In this document: one piece after another, positions 27,368 through 36,779 of the stretch | Numbering within the stretch: position 1 is the first letter of the stretch | Layout of the letters: each line of letters begins with the position of its first letter | Assembly (NCBI GenBank): GCA_022414725.1 | Contig: CM039464.1 | Coordinates: 42,354,462-42,418,461 of the forward strand | Length of the DNA stretch: 64,000 bases | From: Microglena sp. YARC | Lineage: Eukaryota > Chlorophyta > Chlorophyceae > Chlamydomonadales > Chlamydomonadaceae | Direction of reading: 5' to 3' | The notes under the pieces: model-generated | What the model saw: the letters and a program-made list of their open reading frames with translations, nothing else | Databases searched by the model: none | What the model was told of the DNA's origin: nothing | Translations under genes and position numbers: made by a program

Positions 27368-27499
27368 ATATAAATATTGCAGATAAAAAAAAATTGAATT
27401 CAAAAAAATGGTATGATACCGGTATAAATTCTTAGTGAAATAAAAGAGAAATACATTTAAAACTTTGTATACCTTAGAGCTTTGAATAGCGTGTTCTTC

Positions 27500-27823
27500 A
27501 TGCTTATATCAAGGACATTAGCTAATAAATGTTTTTGTTTCCAAAAGTTTGCCAGTAAATGTCGGCATTACAGCAAACATTTATTAAAGAATAAGAAATA
27601 TCAGGTCACAAAAAATACAATGACTTCTATGGTCGTATTGTATACAAATGTGTCTGACTCCCATATGCCGCCAGAAATTGAAAGAAATGACGCCTATATG
27701 AAATCGGTAATCGATGTATTGGTGCTCATATCAAAAAATTACCAGTATTTGGGAATAGAGATTATTGATGTTTTAACTATAATAATAATAGTTGGGATAA
27801 TCAGAAATCTTCGTCCATCTTAA
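27500..27823 (+). CDS. doubtful small protein
   Basis: This open frame of 107 residues has a basic, Cys/His-containing start ([20 protein letters not shown]) and ends in a hydrophobic stretch. A 12-base inverted repeat (27523-27534 with 27575-27586) lies within it. It overlaps the convergent R2 gene tail by 23 bases. The coding signal is weak and the region could instead be a structured untranslated stretch. Confidence 0.2.
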   Translation: MLISRTLANKCFCFQKFASKCRHYSKHLLKNKKYQVTKNTMTSMVVLYTNVSDSHMPPEIERNDAYMKSVIDVLVLISKNYQYLGIEIIDVLTIIIIVGIIRNLRPS

Positions 27824-28094
27824 AACTATGATCATGTTTAGCTTTCCTATATTCGCTCACACGTTTTTCAAAAAAGTTTGTTTTCCCTTGCAATGAGATC
27901 ATCTCCATCCAATCGAATGGATTTGATTCATTGTACAGCTTATTACACCCGAAATCAACGAGTAGTTTGTCAGCCACGAATTTGATGTACTGGATCATCA
28001 AAACATTGTTCATTCCAATTAAACTGACAGGAAGAGATTCAGATATGAATGAACTTTCTATTTCTACGGCCTCCTTAACTATTGTGTAAATCAT
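27801..28094 (-). CDS. ribonucleotide reductase small subunit, C-terminal part
   Basis: This is the last 97 residues of the R2 protein. They carry the end of the helical core ([20 protein letters not shown]) and the C-terminal tail [18 protein letters not shown] ending KMDEDF, which binds the large subunit R1. The ATG at 28094 lies one codon after an in-frame TAA (28098-28100) that ends the upstream R2 frame. Both parts are in the same frame, so this is one gene interrupted by a stop codon. On its own this fragment could not hold iron. Confidence 0.85.
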   Translation of the reverse strand: MIYTIVKEAVEIESSFISESLPVSLIGMNNVLMIQYIKFVADKLLVDFGCNKLYNESNPFDWMEMISLQGKTNFFEKRVSEYRKAKHDHSFKMDEDF

Positions 28095-28097
28095 CTC

Positions 28098-28751
28098 TTA
28101 TGTAAGCTTGTCAATAAGTTTCTTGTACAAACATATAGCAAAATCACAATGCATGCCTTCATCTCGTGATATGAGTTCATTGCTGAATGTGAGTCCGTGC
28201 ATTTTGTTCCTTTTTTTAAGCCAGAAAATTGCACAAAAGCTTCCGGAGAAGAAAATCCCCTCTACAACCGCGAATGCTACTAGTCTTTGGGCAAAAGATT
28301 CTGAACAATCAATCCATTTGATCGCCCAATCCGCTTTTCTTTGCACACACGGCATTGTGTGTATCGCATCGAATAACTTATCCTTCTCAGCAGTGTCTTT
28401 GATGTACGCTTCGATAAGATTGCCGTACGTTTGTGAATGGATTTGTTCCATTGCGATTTGGAATGCGTAAAAGGCACGGGCTTCTGATATTTGAACGTCG
28501 CTCATAAACCTAGTTGCCAAATTTTCCATGACGATCCCGTCGGAAGCTACGAAAAAGGCAAGGATATGTTTGATGAAGTGTTGTTCGTCATTGGTCAACT
28601 CTGTAAAATTGTCGAATGTGGTATCAATTTCATCAGCAGACCAAAAGCTTGCAACGGCGTTCATATAAAATTCCCATAAGTCATGGTATTTAATAGGATA
28701 CACCGTGTAGCGATTATCGTTAACAGAAGTAATAGGGCAATTCATTGACAT
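28098..28751 (-). CDS. ribonucleotide reductase small subunit, N-terminal part (R2)
   Basis: This 217-residue part contains all the expected metal ligands with E. coli-like spacing: Asp71 in ASDGI, Glu102 and His105 in MEQIHSQTY (31 and 34 residues on), Glu164 in VVEGIFF, and Glu198 and His201 in [10 protein letters not shown]. The radical Tyr is Tyr109. R2 generates the tyrosyl radical for making deoxyribonucleotides. The frame closes with TAA at 28098-28100 and continues in frame as the next feature. The start at 28751 fits a normal N-terminus; the large subunit is not in this window. Confidence 0.93.
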   Translation of the reverse strand: MSMNCPITSVNDNRYTVYPIKYHDLWEFYMNAVASFWSADEIDTTFDNFTELTNDEQHFIKHILAFFVASDGIVMENLATRFMSDVQISEARAFYAFQIAMEQIHSQTYGNLIEAYIKDTAEKDKLFDAIHTMPCVQRKADWAIKWIDCSESFAQRLVAFAVVEGIFFSGSFCAIFWLKKRNKMHGLTFSNELISRDEGMHCDFAICLYKKLIDKLT

Positions 28752-29073
28752 TACTATGTATACTTGTAATATCTTTATATGGATTATGATTAATATATAT
28801 TGAAATTTCAGGAAAGTCTTGACGATTGAAGTTGATTGTAATTCATTTGTCGGAGTATACTATTAAGATGGTTGAACAGATATCTCGCAACACATACTCT
28901 TCATGTATTAAAGGTTCTAGAGATCATTATAGATCAACAGGATTAGTATGATATAATAAAGCGGAAAAAATAATGGAATTTACAAAGCTATATGTTTTTT
29001 GATAAACTCAAATACTGTTTGGTTATATGATTTGTATCTTGATTGTATGATTTAAATTTGAAAACTTTGTATT
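28752..29073. other. AT-rich spacer with left copy of a direct repeat
   Basis: This 322-base spacer has no convincing gene. A 27-codon open frame (28868-28951) is too short to support. The right part holds the left copy of an 80-90-base direct repeat (28964-29053). The sequence is more AT-rich than the R2 gene. Confidence 0.6.
28964..29053. repeat. direct repeat, left copy
   Basis: The sequence aatttacaaagctatatg with ttttttgata, and later tgtatcttgattgtatgatt, recurs at 30956-31037 in the same orientation, with small indels in the middle. The two copies bracket the SNF2/RING gene. Confidence 0.7.
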
Positions 29074-30648
29074 TTAGGTTTCATTTTCATGTAACAGTTG
29101 AGTTACATTTAGAGTACACGTTCTACCAGGACGTTGTGCACGTCCTATGACTTGTTCATACATCTGTTTATTTATTTTATGTACAAATAAAACATCGGTC
29201 GCATTTTCAAGATTCATTCCACATCCATAAAAAGATGAATTTGTAATTAAAACTCTAGCTTCATTTGATTTAAATAATTGAATATCTTTTTCAATTGAAT
29301 CCATATTACCACCATCTAATTCTACATAATATATATGTTTACGTATTAACATTTTAGATATCTCTTTGAATATATTCGAATAATCTGAAAAGATTATTAC
29401 ACTTGATCCTAATTTAGATTCATCAAATAACATTTCAATATGTTCTAGTTTTGTTTTATTTGGTGTTACTTCTGGTGTTACTTCTACTTCTGGTGTAGTT
29501 ACACAAAGTACTTTTAAAGGAGATGCTCTACAATAAGGACATGTTGTCTTTATACGACTCCATACGAGAATACACTCTTCGCAGAAAGCATTTTTACAAC
29601 ATTCTGAGATACATTTTATACCTTTAATCTCATCAAAGCATATAAGACATGTATTTGTTTGTTGTAAACGTTCAAGAATACAATCAAGTTTATATTTTTT
29701 TGTTTTAAACTCAACATTCGTTTTTTCTAATATAACTTCTTGTATAATTCGTTTTTGATTTGATTGATCATCTTCTTGATTATCATATTCTTGATGAATA
29801 GATGTATTTAAATCTTTTATACTTTTAATTAAAAATTCAAGTGTTTCTCTTATATCCGATACAATGAGTTCAATCAATTCAGTATCATTTTTAGCAATTG
29901 TTTTTATAAAACAAGTTGTAATATTTGTATAATCTAGAGCATTAACAGCAGAATATTCATTTGGACTAAGTATGCCAACTAATATTGTATCAGTATATAC
30001 ATTTTTACAACAAATTTCTGTATATATTGGTTCTTCAAGTGGAAAGGATTCTTAAATAAAATTAGGTATACATTTACACGTAACATAGTCTGCATCATTC
30101 ATATTAAGACCCAGTTTTACATTAGGTGTAAAAGATGCAGATACAAGCCAAATCATATTCGCTGAGATTGATTTCGTACACATAAAAGATACACTATCAA
30201 TTTCATCTATAATTACACGATCAATTTTATGATTTGATGCTGATAATGAATCTGTAAGAATACTATAATACAATGGTATTGTAATCAAAATATTCGTTTT
30301 TAGTAAAGATGAATTTTCAAATTAAAGAGATGTAATTTCACTATAGTTTGTATATTTTTTCCATGTAATATCTTTGTTACAAAAAATTTGTATTTCACGA
30401 ATCCATTGATAATAAATATTTTGTGGAACAATAATAATATTTGTACTTTTTGGATCTGCCAAAATGAGTGATAAAATAACCATTGTTTTACCAGAACCTG
30501 GAAGATCGCTCATGATACCAAATTTTTTATTCATTTTTTCGATGTGTTGGCATTTATGTAACATTGCGAGTTGATGTGGTTTTAATAAAATAAGAGCATT
30601 TTTGGGTTGAGTTGCTTTTGTAGAATTGTTATTAAGCAATGTTATCAT
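29074..30648 (-). pseudogene. SNF2-type helicase with RING domain, two in-frame stops
   Basis: One frame of about 525 residues is cut by TAA at 30322-30324 and 30052-30054. The upstream part has an SNF2 Q-region/Walker A (LLKPHQLAMLHKC, then SDLPGSGKTMVIL). The middle has the DEAD-box equivalent VIIDEIDSVS. The last part (29074-29877) carries a RING finger between the helicase lobes (TCLICFDEIKGIKCISECCK, ending CPYCRA), and the second helicase lobe with VLITNSSFYGCGMNLENAT and QVIGRAQRPGR. RING-containing SNF2 helicases resemble Rad5-type remodellers. The gene is AT-rich and flanked by direct repeats. Both stops are substitutions, not indels. Confidence 0.8.
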
Positions 30649-30772
30649 ATGATTTGGTTCTAAATTAGTATCCTTAAATATCCTTAAATATGTAAAGTTA
30701 AAAATGATAGTATATTCTCTAATAATTCTGAAGGGTCGTAGAATTACAGGAATCCGATCAACTGTTCAATCC

Positions 30773-30930
30773 TCAGTCACATTTTGATTTTATAATGTCT
30801 GCAACCGCTGTATTTTCGTCGACTTTGTGGAGCTGTGTAATTATATTTCGTACGCCTTTATTTTAAATCGATTGTTTTCAGCCGATAGTTTTGATTCAGA
30901 GCTTTTTTTAATTGAAATATCGGTTGGCAT
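30773..30930 (-). pseudogene. possible remnant of a small basic protein
   Basis: A minus-strand ATG at 30930 opens PTDISIKKSSESKLSAENNR and is closed by a stop within about 30 codons. Another frame continues with similar composition to a stop at 30773. This could be one short gene with a frameshift, or chance. No family is recognised. Confidence 0.2.
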
Positions 30931-30955
30931 TATATATTACTTGTTCAAAAGACTA

Positions 30956-31037
30956 AAGAAAAATAATGAAATTACAAAGCTATATGTTTTTTGATATATA
31001 CTTTTTGGTTTTATGATATGTATCTTGATTGTATGAT
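30956..31037. repeat. direct repeat, right copy
   Basis: Matches 28964-29053: aattacaaagctatatg, ttttttgata and tgtatcttgattgtatgatt are shared in order. About 1.9 kb separates the copies, with the SNF2/RING gene between them. Confidence 0.7.
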
Positions 31038-31134
31038 TTTTATTAATTGTCGGTTAAATAGTATGCTAATAATATCCATATTCATTAGAGATAAATCTTC
31101 CTAGCGGGATGCATTGATGAGTTACGGATAGTAT

Positions 31135-32327
31135 TTACAATAAACAAGTTTTACGTGATGAAAGATATCTGAATACATCACCCCCTTTCAAAGATACAGA
31201 AATTGTGCTTCCGCAAAGCAGCTTGTTTAGAATAGTAAATATATCTATATCATATGGTATCATCTGGCGCAACACTCCCAAAGACAAGCATGGGTTAGTA
31301 CCGTAATAAATACCTGTGGAAGATACAAACCGGATACTACATTTTTCGTTGAACATATCCTCTATTAATGGACACAATATAGTTTCAACATGTGTTTTGT
31401 TTTGTGAAGGATATTTAATGCTCAAAGAATATCGTGGTGAAATATAACATGGAGATGTATTTTGAGATGGAGATGGACGAGCATTCAACTGTTGAACAGG
31501 ATATGATGGCGGTAGAAGAAGAGGATACATATGTACAGTACATGGTGGCTGAGATGGAAATGATGACATTGGTGGTGGAGATGGCAGTGTTGATAGATGC
31601 AGTGATGGATGTGGGTGTGGATATTGATGAGGCGAATTTGGTGATGGATGTGGGTGTGGATATTGATGAGGTGAATTTGGTGATGGATGTGGGTGTGGAT
31701 ATTGATGAGGTGAATTTGGTGATGGATGTGGGTGTGGATATTGATGAGGTGAATTTGGTGATGGATGTGGGTGTGGATATTGATGAGGTGAATTTGGCGA
31801 TGGATGGAGGGTTCTTTCGCTATTATGTTGGTTGGATATGTAATATATGGTTTTACATTTTCATTGAATGCATTTAAAAAGTTTCCGGGAGGATCGTACT
31901 TTGTGCTGATGTATGTGTATCCATTTGACGACACATTAACACCAAATCCGATTTCTCGTGTATTAATCCACACTAATTGAGTGAAATGACCCGTTTCTGG
32001 ATAAAATCCTGGTTTGCTATAATTGTATAACTCAACTTCGTTATAAAACATATCTATCGATTGGATTAATGCTATTGTCCCTGCTCTTGATGTCATTGCA
32101 ATGTTTTCACCATACATCGAGTCGGTACTATGTTCAAATACCTGAGTACGTGCCATATGATCAGCCCAAGATTGAGCGAATTCAGAGATTATTGGCGAAT
32201 ATGTCAATGGAGGTGCATTATGATTTTTCCTATATACATTTATGTGATTCATTACATTATCGATATCGATCTGTGCAAAAATCGTTTGGGCAAACAGGGC
32301 GAAATATAAGAAGAGTCTCATGTACAA
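31135..32327 (-). pseudogene. secreted CAP/SCP-domain protein with Pro-rich repeats, frameshifted
   Basis: The first 160 residues or so (from 32327) have a signal peptide (MRLFLYFALFAQTIFAQ), then a CAP/PR-1-like domain: VYRKNHNAPPLTYSP, ENIAMTSRAG, and GHFTQLVWINTREIGFG with the family's His and Trp. The frame shifts near 31800-31830, where ccatccat occurs. After the shift the five 39-base units read as a Pro/His-rich linker in the frame that leads into the C-terminal domain (31135-31569; QNKTHVETILCPLIEDMFNE). So one gene of about 395 codons appears interrupted. CAP proteins are secreted by many parasites; here a host-interaction role is inferred. Confidence 0.7.
31608..31802. repeat. 39-base tandem repeat, five copies
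   Basis: The unit begins gatgtgggtgtggatattg and is repeated five times with only one or two substitutions. It is 13 codons long and lies in the linker of the CAP-domain gene on the minus strand. The very low divergence means recent expansion and likely length variation. Confidence 0.85.
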
Positions 32328-33943
32328 ATATTAAATAATATATTTTCAATCCCCTTTAAGAACTTTTTGATGGCGATGTCTTTCTTTATCTCACTATTGT
32401 TGTTTAGATAATCATACATTTTTTTGACATTATATGCATTACACATACCAGAAACCTCGTTTAATGATGAATATAGACCGGGGTATTCCGCACCTAAATA
32501 CTCTATCACAGCCGGGTGACGATTGACAATAATAGGAGTTTTTCTGACAATACATTCTAAAATAGTGTTACACGCAGATGCATCGTAAAGATTTACAAAC
32601 ACAACTGTTCTAGTCAACAATTCATCATACTCTATATCATCAAGTGGTCCAATCGAATATTCACATTCATTTATTACGTTTCCACCTCCACCGACAGCCA
32701 GGCATCCATTTCCACAAGATAATCCTATTTTCGCATTTGCGTTGTTCAATAGCTTTTTTTTCCAGCCATTAACATCTACTTCTATGAATGCTTGCTTGTT
32801 CCTCATAAAATTGCCAATATGTGTGAGTGTCCCATCAAATAAACTTGGATGGAAGCATTTATCAATGGGAACAAATTCCGTGGGGTGTTTGACTACTGTT
32901 ATTGGGATATTAGAGTATAATGACGGCAACGCGTCCTTGACTTGTTCTAACAGATACTCGGACATGACAATCAACCCTTTGCAAAAATGCAACGATTCTA
33001 TGAATTTTGGTGTATTGAATAATGTTGAACAATTATTATGACCACATTGATTGGAAAATGTATGATGAATTATCCCGAGCCATGACTCAGTATAAGGTAT
33101 GATACTTTCGCTAGACAGTACATCATTTGCCCATAAAAATGTCCTGTCTACACACGAATCAAATAACAAACCATGTCTGAATGGTCGTTCTAATGTCGAT
33201 AACCCCTTCACAACATGTTTCCAACCGGATCTATGTGACTTGTATGTATCTGTAATATTAGGATCTAAATTAATAAAAACTCTGGGGCGTTCATCAATAA
33301 TAGGATGAACAACTTGCATATCTATATTGTCGAAGTGTATGGATGAAATATCAATGATACAGTTGTTGTCTATTGCAGATTGTATTAATTCCACTTTGGG
33401 ACTATCTATGCGCTTTGATTTCCAAAATGATATCATTTTCCCGATGAATAAAGCATTAATCTCTCCATTATGTAATATAGATCTACCATAATACCAATCA
33501 ACTACGTTCAATCCCAGTACATCTGTCAATTTCTGTACAATATCGTCATCACTTAATGCCTTTACACACATTAGAGGGTAATGTACAGATGCTGATACTT
33601 TTAACAAATTGACATATAATTTGTCCCACCAAAGCTTGGAAGTATGAATATTCACATTTTCTCCCCATGATATATTTTTTAACAAAAAATTGTGCAGCGT
33701 CCTTGGTTCGTTTTTTGAATAAGTGATGAATGGTTTACAGCTGGTCAGTATAGCCATCATAAATGACATGTTAATTTTACCCGAAATAATGATACCATCA
33801 TATCCATATAAATGCACGTTCTCATCATTTATTTGCGAATACGAAATATTAACATACTTGGGTAGAATACCTATTATATCTGTGTTTCCTGCAATGCCAA
33901 TATTATAAGTTTGTGCTTTGACACACATTATTTTTGGAATCAT
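32318..33943 (-). CDS. glycosyltransferase-like protein
   Basis: This 541-residue protein has a two-domain, GT-B-like layout. The C-terminal domain contains VNLYDASACNTILECIVRKT followed by PIIVNRHPAVIEYLG. The conserved Asp-Ala-Ser-Ala-x-Asn-Thr-Ile-x-Glu-Cys pattern is close to the sugar-nucleotide site of GT4-like proteins. The N-terminal domain is divergent. It overlaps the CAP gene by 10 bases. Giant viruses use such enzymes to glycosylate capsid proteins; substrate here is unknown. The frame is intact. Confidence 0.72.
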   Translation of the reverse strand: MIPKIMCVKAQTYNIGIAGNTDIIGILPKYVNISYSQINDENVHLYGYDGIIISGKINMSFMMAILTSCKPFITYSKNEPRTLHNFLLKNISWGENVNIHTSKLWWDKLYVNLLKVSASVHYPLMCVKALSDDDIVQKLTDVLGLNVVDWYYGRSILHNGEINALFIGKMISFWKSKRIDSPKVELIQSAIDNNCIIDISSIHFDNIDMQVVHPIIDERPRVFINLDPNITDTYKSHRSGWKHVVKGLSTLERPFRHGLLFDSCVDRTFLWANDVLSSESIIPYTESWLGIIHHTFSNQCGHNNCSTLFNTPKFIESLHFCKGLIVMSEYLLEQVKDALPSLYSNIPITVVKHPTEFVPIDKCFHPSLFDGTLTHIGNFMRNKQAFIEVDVNGWKKKLLNNANAKIGLSCGNGCLAVGGGGNVINECEYSIGPLDDIEYDELLTRTVVFVNLYDASACNTILECIVRKTPIIVNRHPAVIEYLGAEYPGLYSSLNEVSGMCNAYNVKKMYDYLNNNSEIKKDIAIKKFLKGIENILFNICT

Positions 33944-33967
33944 AGATGTATTACTATGTATTACGAC

Positions 33968-34270
33968 TTATAATGACCGATTGTATTTTTCATTATCGCA
34001 TTGATATATGTGTTCAAAAACCGATGCTTCAATAACATCATTTGAAAACCCTATATCGATACCAAAAACAGCTCCGTTATAATCTTTCAAACAATCGACT
34101 ATGTAAGAATATTTTTCTAGATTTATTTGAATGCCGTAAAACAATACAATGTCTGTTTGTATAGGGTATGTGTAGTGTATGAACTCGTCATAAGTTAGGG
34201 TTGTCGTTTTTTCGACTGGGAGGAACGGTTTTATCTCATTAGTATCTGAAATTAACAAGATAGAGTTCAT
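33968..34270 (-). CDS. small hypothetical protein
   Basis: This 100-residue protein is mixed alpha/beta in look (NSILLISDTNEIKPFLP, then YPIQTDIVLFYGIQINL). It has no membrane helix and no conserved catalytic motif. It lies between two glycosyltransferase genes on the same strand and could be a small accessory protein. No function is assigned. Confidence 0.45.
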   Translation of the reverse strand: MNSILLISDTNEIKPFLPVEKTTTLTYDEFIHYTYPIQTDIVLFYGIQINLEKYSYIVDCLKDYNGAVFGIDIGFSNDVIEASVFEHIYQCDNEKYNRSL

Positions 34271-34285
34271 TATTATAATAATAGT

Positions 34286-35638
34286 TTATTTATTTTTTAG
34301 CATGTTTATCAATGAATCAAGTTTCGTATTAAGGCTGTTGAATTCCTCTTTCGTGACATATTTGTTATCTGATTCCACACATATTTCATCCGGGATTTTT
34401 TCAGGATCTATGGGTATGTTCTCCAATTGTAGCGATTCGGGATTAACTTCTTTCATAATGTCCATACATTTTTGGGCTATAATATCCCAAGAGTATTTTG
34501 TAACTATATCCTTTCCAAAAACATGGTTTCTTTTTGTTTTTTTCGTATAGTGCAGTTCAATGGCCTCTACAAAATCCGTGTAATTACATACACTAGCCTC
34601 CCCCCCTACATTGTCCCTTGTGGTGTCTACGTAATATGCCCAAGAAGGGTCTATCAATGTAGCATTGTCATCATTCAAGAATTCTATAAATCCTCCTAAT
34701 CTAGGAGCAATTTGAGGAACCCCTATAGCCATATGTTCAAAAGAGCATAGCCCCCAACCTTCTCCGTCGCATGTTGTCAAACCTAAATCTACCACATTGT
34801 ACAAGATATTAGTATCTATATCGCTTAGTGATTGTGGGTTGTCGATCAATATCACGTGTTTCATCCCAATTTCCAGTGTAAGTCCCTTTTTTTAAGTTCA
34901 CGTTCGTATATTTCGAGAAGGTTCCACCCACCCTGTACATTTGTACCAATTAGTAGCTTGATAGGCTCATCCTTGAATTTCTTCACTATTTCCGCCCACG
35001 CCTTCAAGCATATATCCCATCTTTTCCTAGGTTGATTCCTATTGAGATTCAGAACTATGTAATCGTCTTCCTTTATCCCAAAGTATTTTCTGGCCACGTC
35101 CGATGGAATGTGAAAATACGTGTTCTTATTAATACCATGTTCCATGACAAATGTCGGTACTATGACACCTTGGTCCTTGATGCAAGTTTTCCCAGTATTT
35201 TGTGAACAATATCACCGCATCAGCATGTTTATTTATCATATCGATAAAAACACTTTTGCATGTATGGATACACTTGGTCTACATACATTACTGTTTTGAA
35301 TTTCTTATGGTCTAGTTTTCAATTTGTTCAATAATTTTTGAAATGACAATACAATCGTTGTAGATGATAACGACGTCCGGCGCTGAGCCATCAAAAAAGA
35401 ATTGACTTGTTCAAAACCGAATCCAGATGCCTTGGGGATTCATTTTTCTACAGCATCGTGTATGTATACATTATCGGGGTATTCCTTCCTGTGGTTCTTG
35501 TTGGTATACAGGTTTTGGAAACCGAAAATAGACAATTTTAATTCTTCTTTGATGGCCAAAAACTTGCATCAATTCGTACATGACCTTTGAATATCCATTC
35601 ATTTGGCTGGGATGAGTCCCAAATATAGAAACGCGCAT
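34286..35638 (-). pseudogene. GT4-like glycosyltransferase, multiply frameshifted
   Basis: The N-terminal region, from a Met at 35638, has the GT-B start (RVSIFGTHPSQMNGYSKVMY). The middle frame (34861-35145) has YIVLNLNRNQPRKRWD, and the C-terminal frame (34286-34864) has GLTTCDGEGWGLCSFEHMAI followed by GVPQIAPRLGGFIEFL, the retaining-GT4 acceptor/donor motif. At least four frame changes or stops separate these parts. The whole would be about 450 residues. The domain order is complete, so this is an inactivated or error-ridden copy, not a fragment. Confidence 0.7.
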
Positions 35639-35745
35639 TATTACATTCACGCATCATAATGTATTGAATGAAACAAACGAAATGCATATAAAAATGAATT
35701 ATGAACATATATGTACAACTCAATACAAGTATTCAAATCATAATT

Positions 35746-36625
35746 ATGTTTTCCAAAATAGATACACACACCAAGGCGTACCTAATGGGTATTTATACCC
35801 ATATGAAGAACACGATTCCAGTGATTGACAAAATCGAATGCAGCGACAACGAGTTTGCATTGTGTAACGTGTTAGGGAAAACTATCAAAAAACACACATC
35901 CCGAATTAATAGATGACTCTCTTGTATGGTCGTACATACGTGGATATTTTGACAGAAACGGTACAATAATCACATTGTCTACTGAATGCAAGATTATTAC
36001 TCATAGTACAAATTTTGCAAAAGAAATTGGACAGTTTTGCAACATACCCAATAATTTGTGTGGTTCTATCATCTATTTTAAAGGTATTAATGCTATAGAC
36101 TTCCTAGGCAATATGTACAAAGACAAAGGCGACTTATTATACGATAGTAACACATTTGACATATTTGTCAAATTTCTTAACCCGTACAATAAAAATCCTT
36201 CACAATGTCAAGTATTCAAAACAGATTCTAGCGCAATAATTCCTTCTAAAGGGAAATATACTGACGTCGGATACGACTTGACCGTCATTAAAAAAGTTAA
36301 GGATTGGAACAATAGTACGACTTTGTACGACACTTGTATTAGGATACAAGTTGAACATGGTTTATACGCTGAAGTTATACCTAGGAGTTCATTATCAAAG
36401 AGTGGATATATGCTAGCTAATAGCATTGGTATCATTGACCCAAATTATACAGGAAACATTATGATAGCTCTTATAAAGGTAGACGATGGCGCACCCGATT
36501 TAGAGCTTCCGTTTAGGTGTTGTCAGTTGATATTCAGAAAACAAATTATAACGGATATGACAAGTGTCCTATCTGAATTCAGCGATACAAGTAGAGGGCA
36601 TGGGGGGTTTGGTAGCTCAGGATAG
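35746..36625 (+). pseudogene. DUT: dUTPase with LAGLIDADG-like N-terminal domain, frameshifted
   Basis: The second frame (35975-36625) carries the five trimeric-dUTPase motifs: TDVGYDLTVI, PRSSLSKSGY with ANSIGIIDPNYTG, FRCCQLIFRK and the C-terminal Gly-rich arm RGHGGFGSSG. The first frame (35746-35916) and the start of the second form an N-terminal extension with AYLMGIYTHM and AIDFLGNMYKDKG, resembling a LAGLIDADG-type fold, with a conserved Asp/Gly-containing helix between them. The shift lies near 35880-35905 in an A run. dUTPase makes dUMP and keeps uracil out of DNA. The front domain is unusual; similar fusions are known in some giant viruses. Confidence 0.82.
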
Positions 36626-36694
36626 TAATAGTCCGACAATTAAATGTAACTTGAAAATATAAATAAGCACGATGGAAGCTAGAAACGTCTAGTT

Positions 36695-36724
36695 TTTTTT
36701 GAATAATTATTTTTTGAATAATTA
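36695..36724. repeat. 15-base tandem repeat
   Basis: The unit ttttttgaataatta occurs twice in a row in the spacer after the dUTPase gene. It could be part of a 3'-end signal or the result of slippage. Confidence 0.7.
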
Positions 36725-36779
36725 TTTCTGTACATTGCAAAGTGTGATAAAAGAATTAAAATGTGAGTTATATTAAAAT

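Larger units (their letters stand above)
30649..31134. other. AT-rich spacer with a decayed small frame and right repeat copy
   Basis: This region holds a 10-base tandem duplication (tccttaaata, 30671-30690), a possible decayed small gene on the minus strand (30773-30930), and the right direct-repeat copy (30956-31037). No intact gene is visible. It is the 5' flank of the SNF2/RING gene and the 3' flank of the CAP gene. Confidence 0.55.

Noticed and set aside
28868..28951. 27-codon plus-strand frame (MVEQISRNTYSS...)
   Set aside because: Too short and without homology that I can support; left as part of the spacer.
27801..30648. Alternative genetic code with TAA as Gln
   Set aside because: Long intact genes (topoisomerase, MutS, fibre-like protein) have no internal TAA and end in normal stops at expected lengths.
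31608..31802. CRISPR-like array
   Set aside because: The units are contiguous with no spacers, and lie in a coding linker.
31434..31877. Plus-strand frame with GVDIDEVNL repeats
   Set aside because: It is the reverse-strand reading of the 39-base array; the CAP domain and signal peptide are on the minus strand.
35746..36625. Intein in dUTPase
   Set aside because: The LAGLIDADG-like part is at the N-terminus, with no upstream extein or splice-site residues visible.
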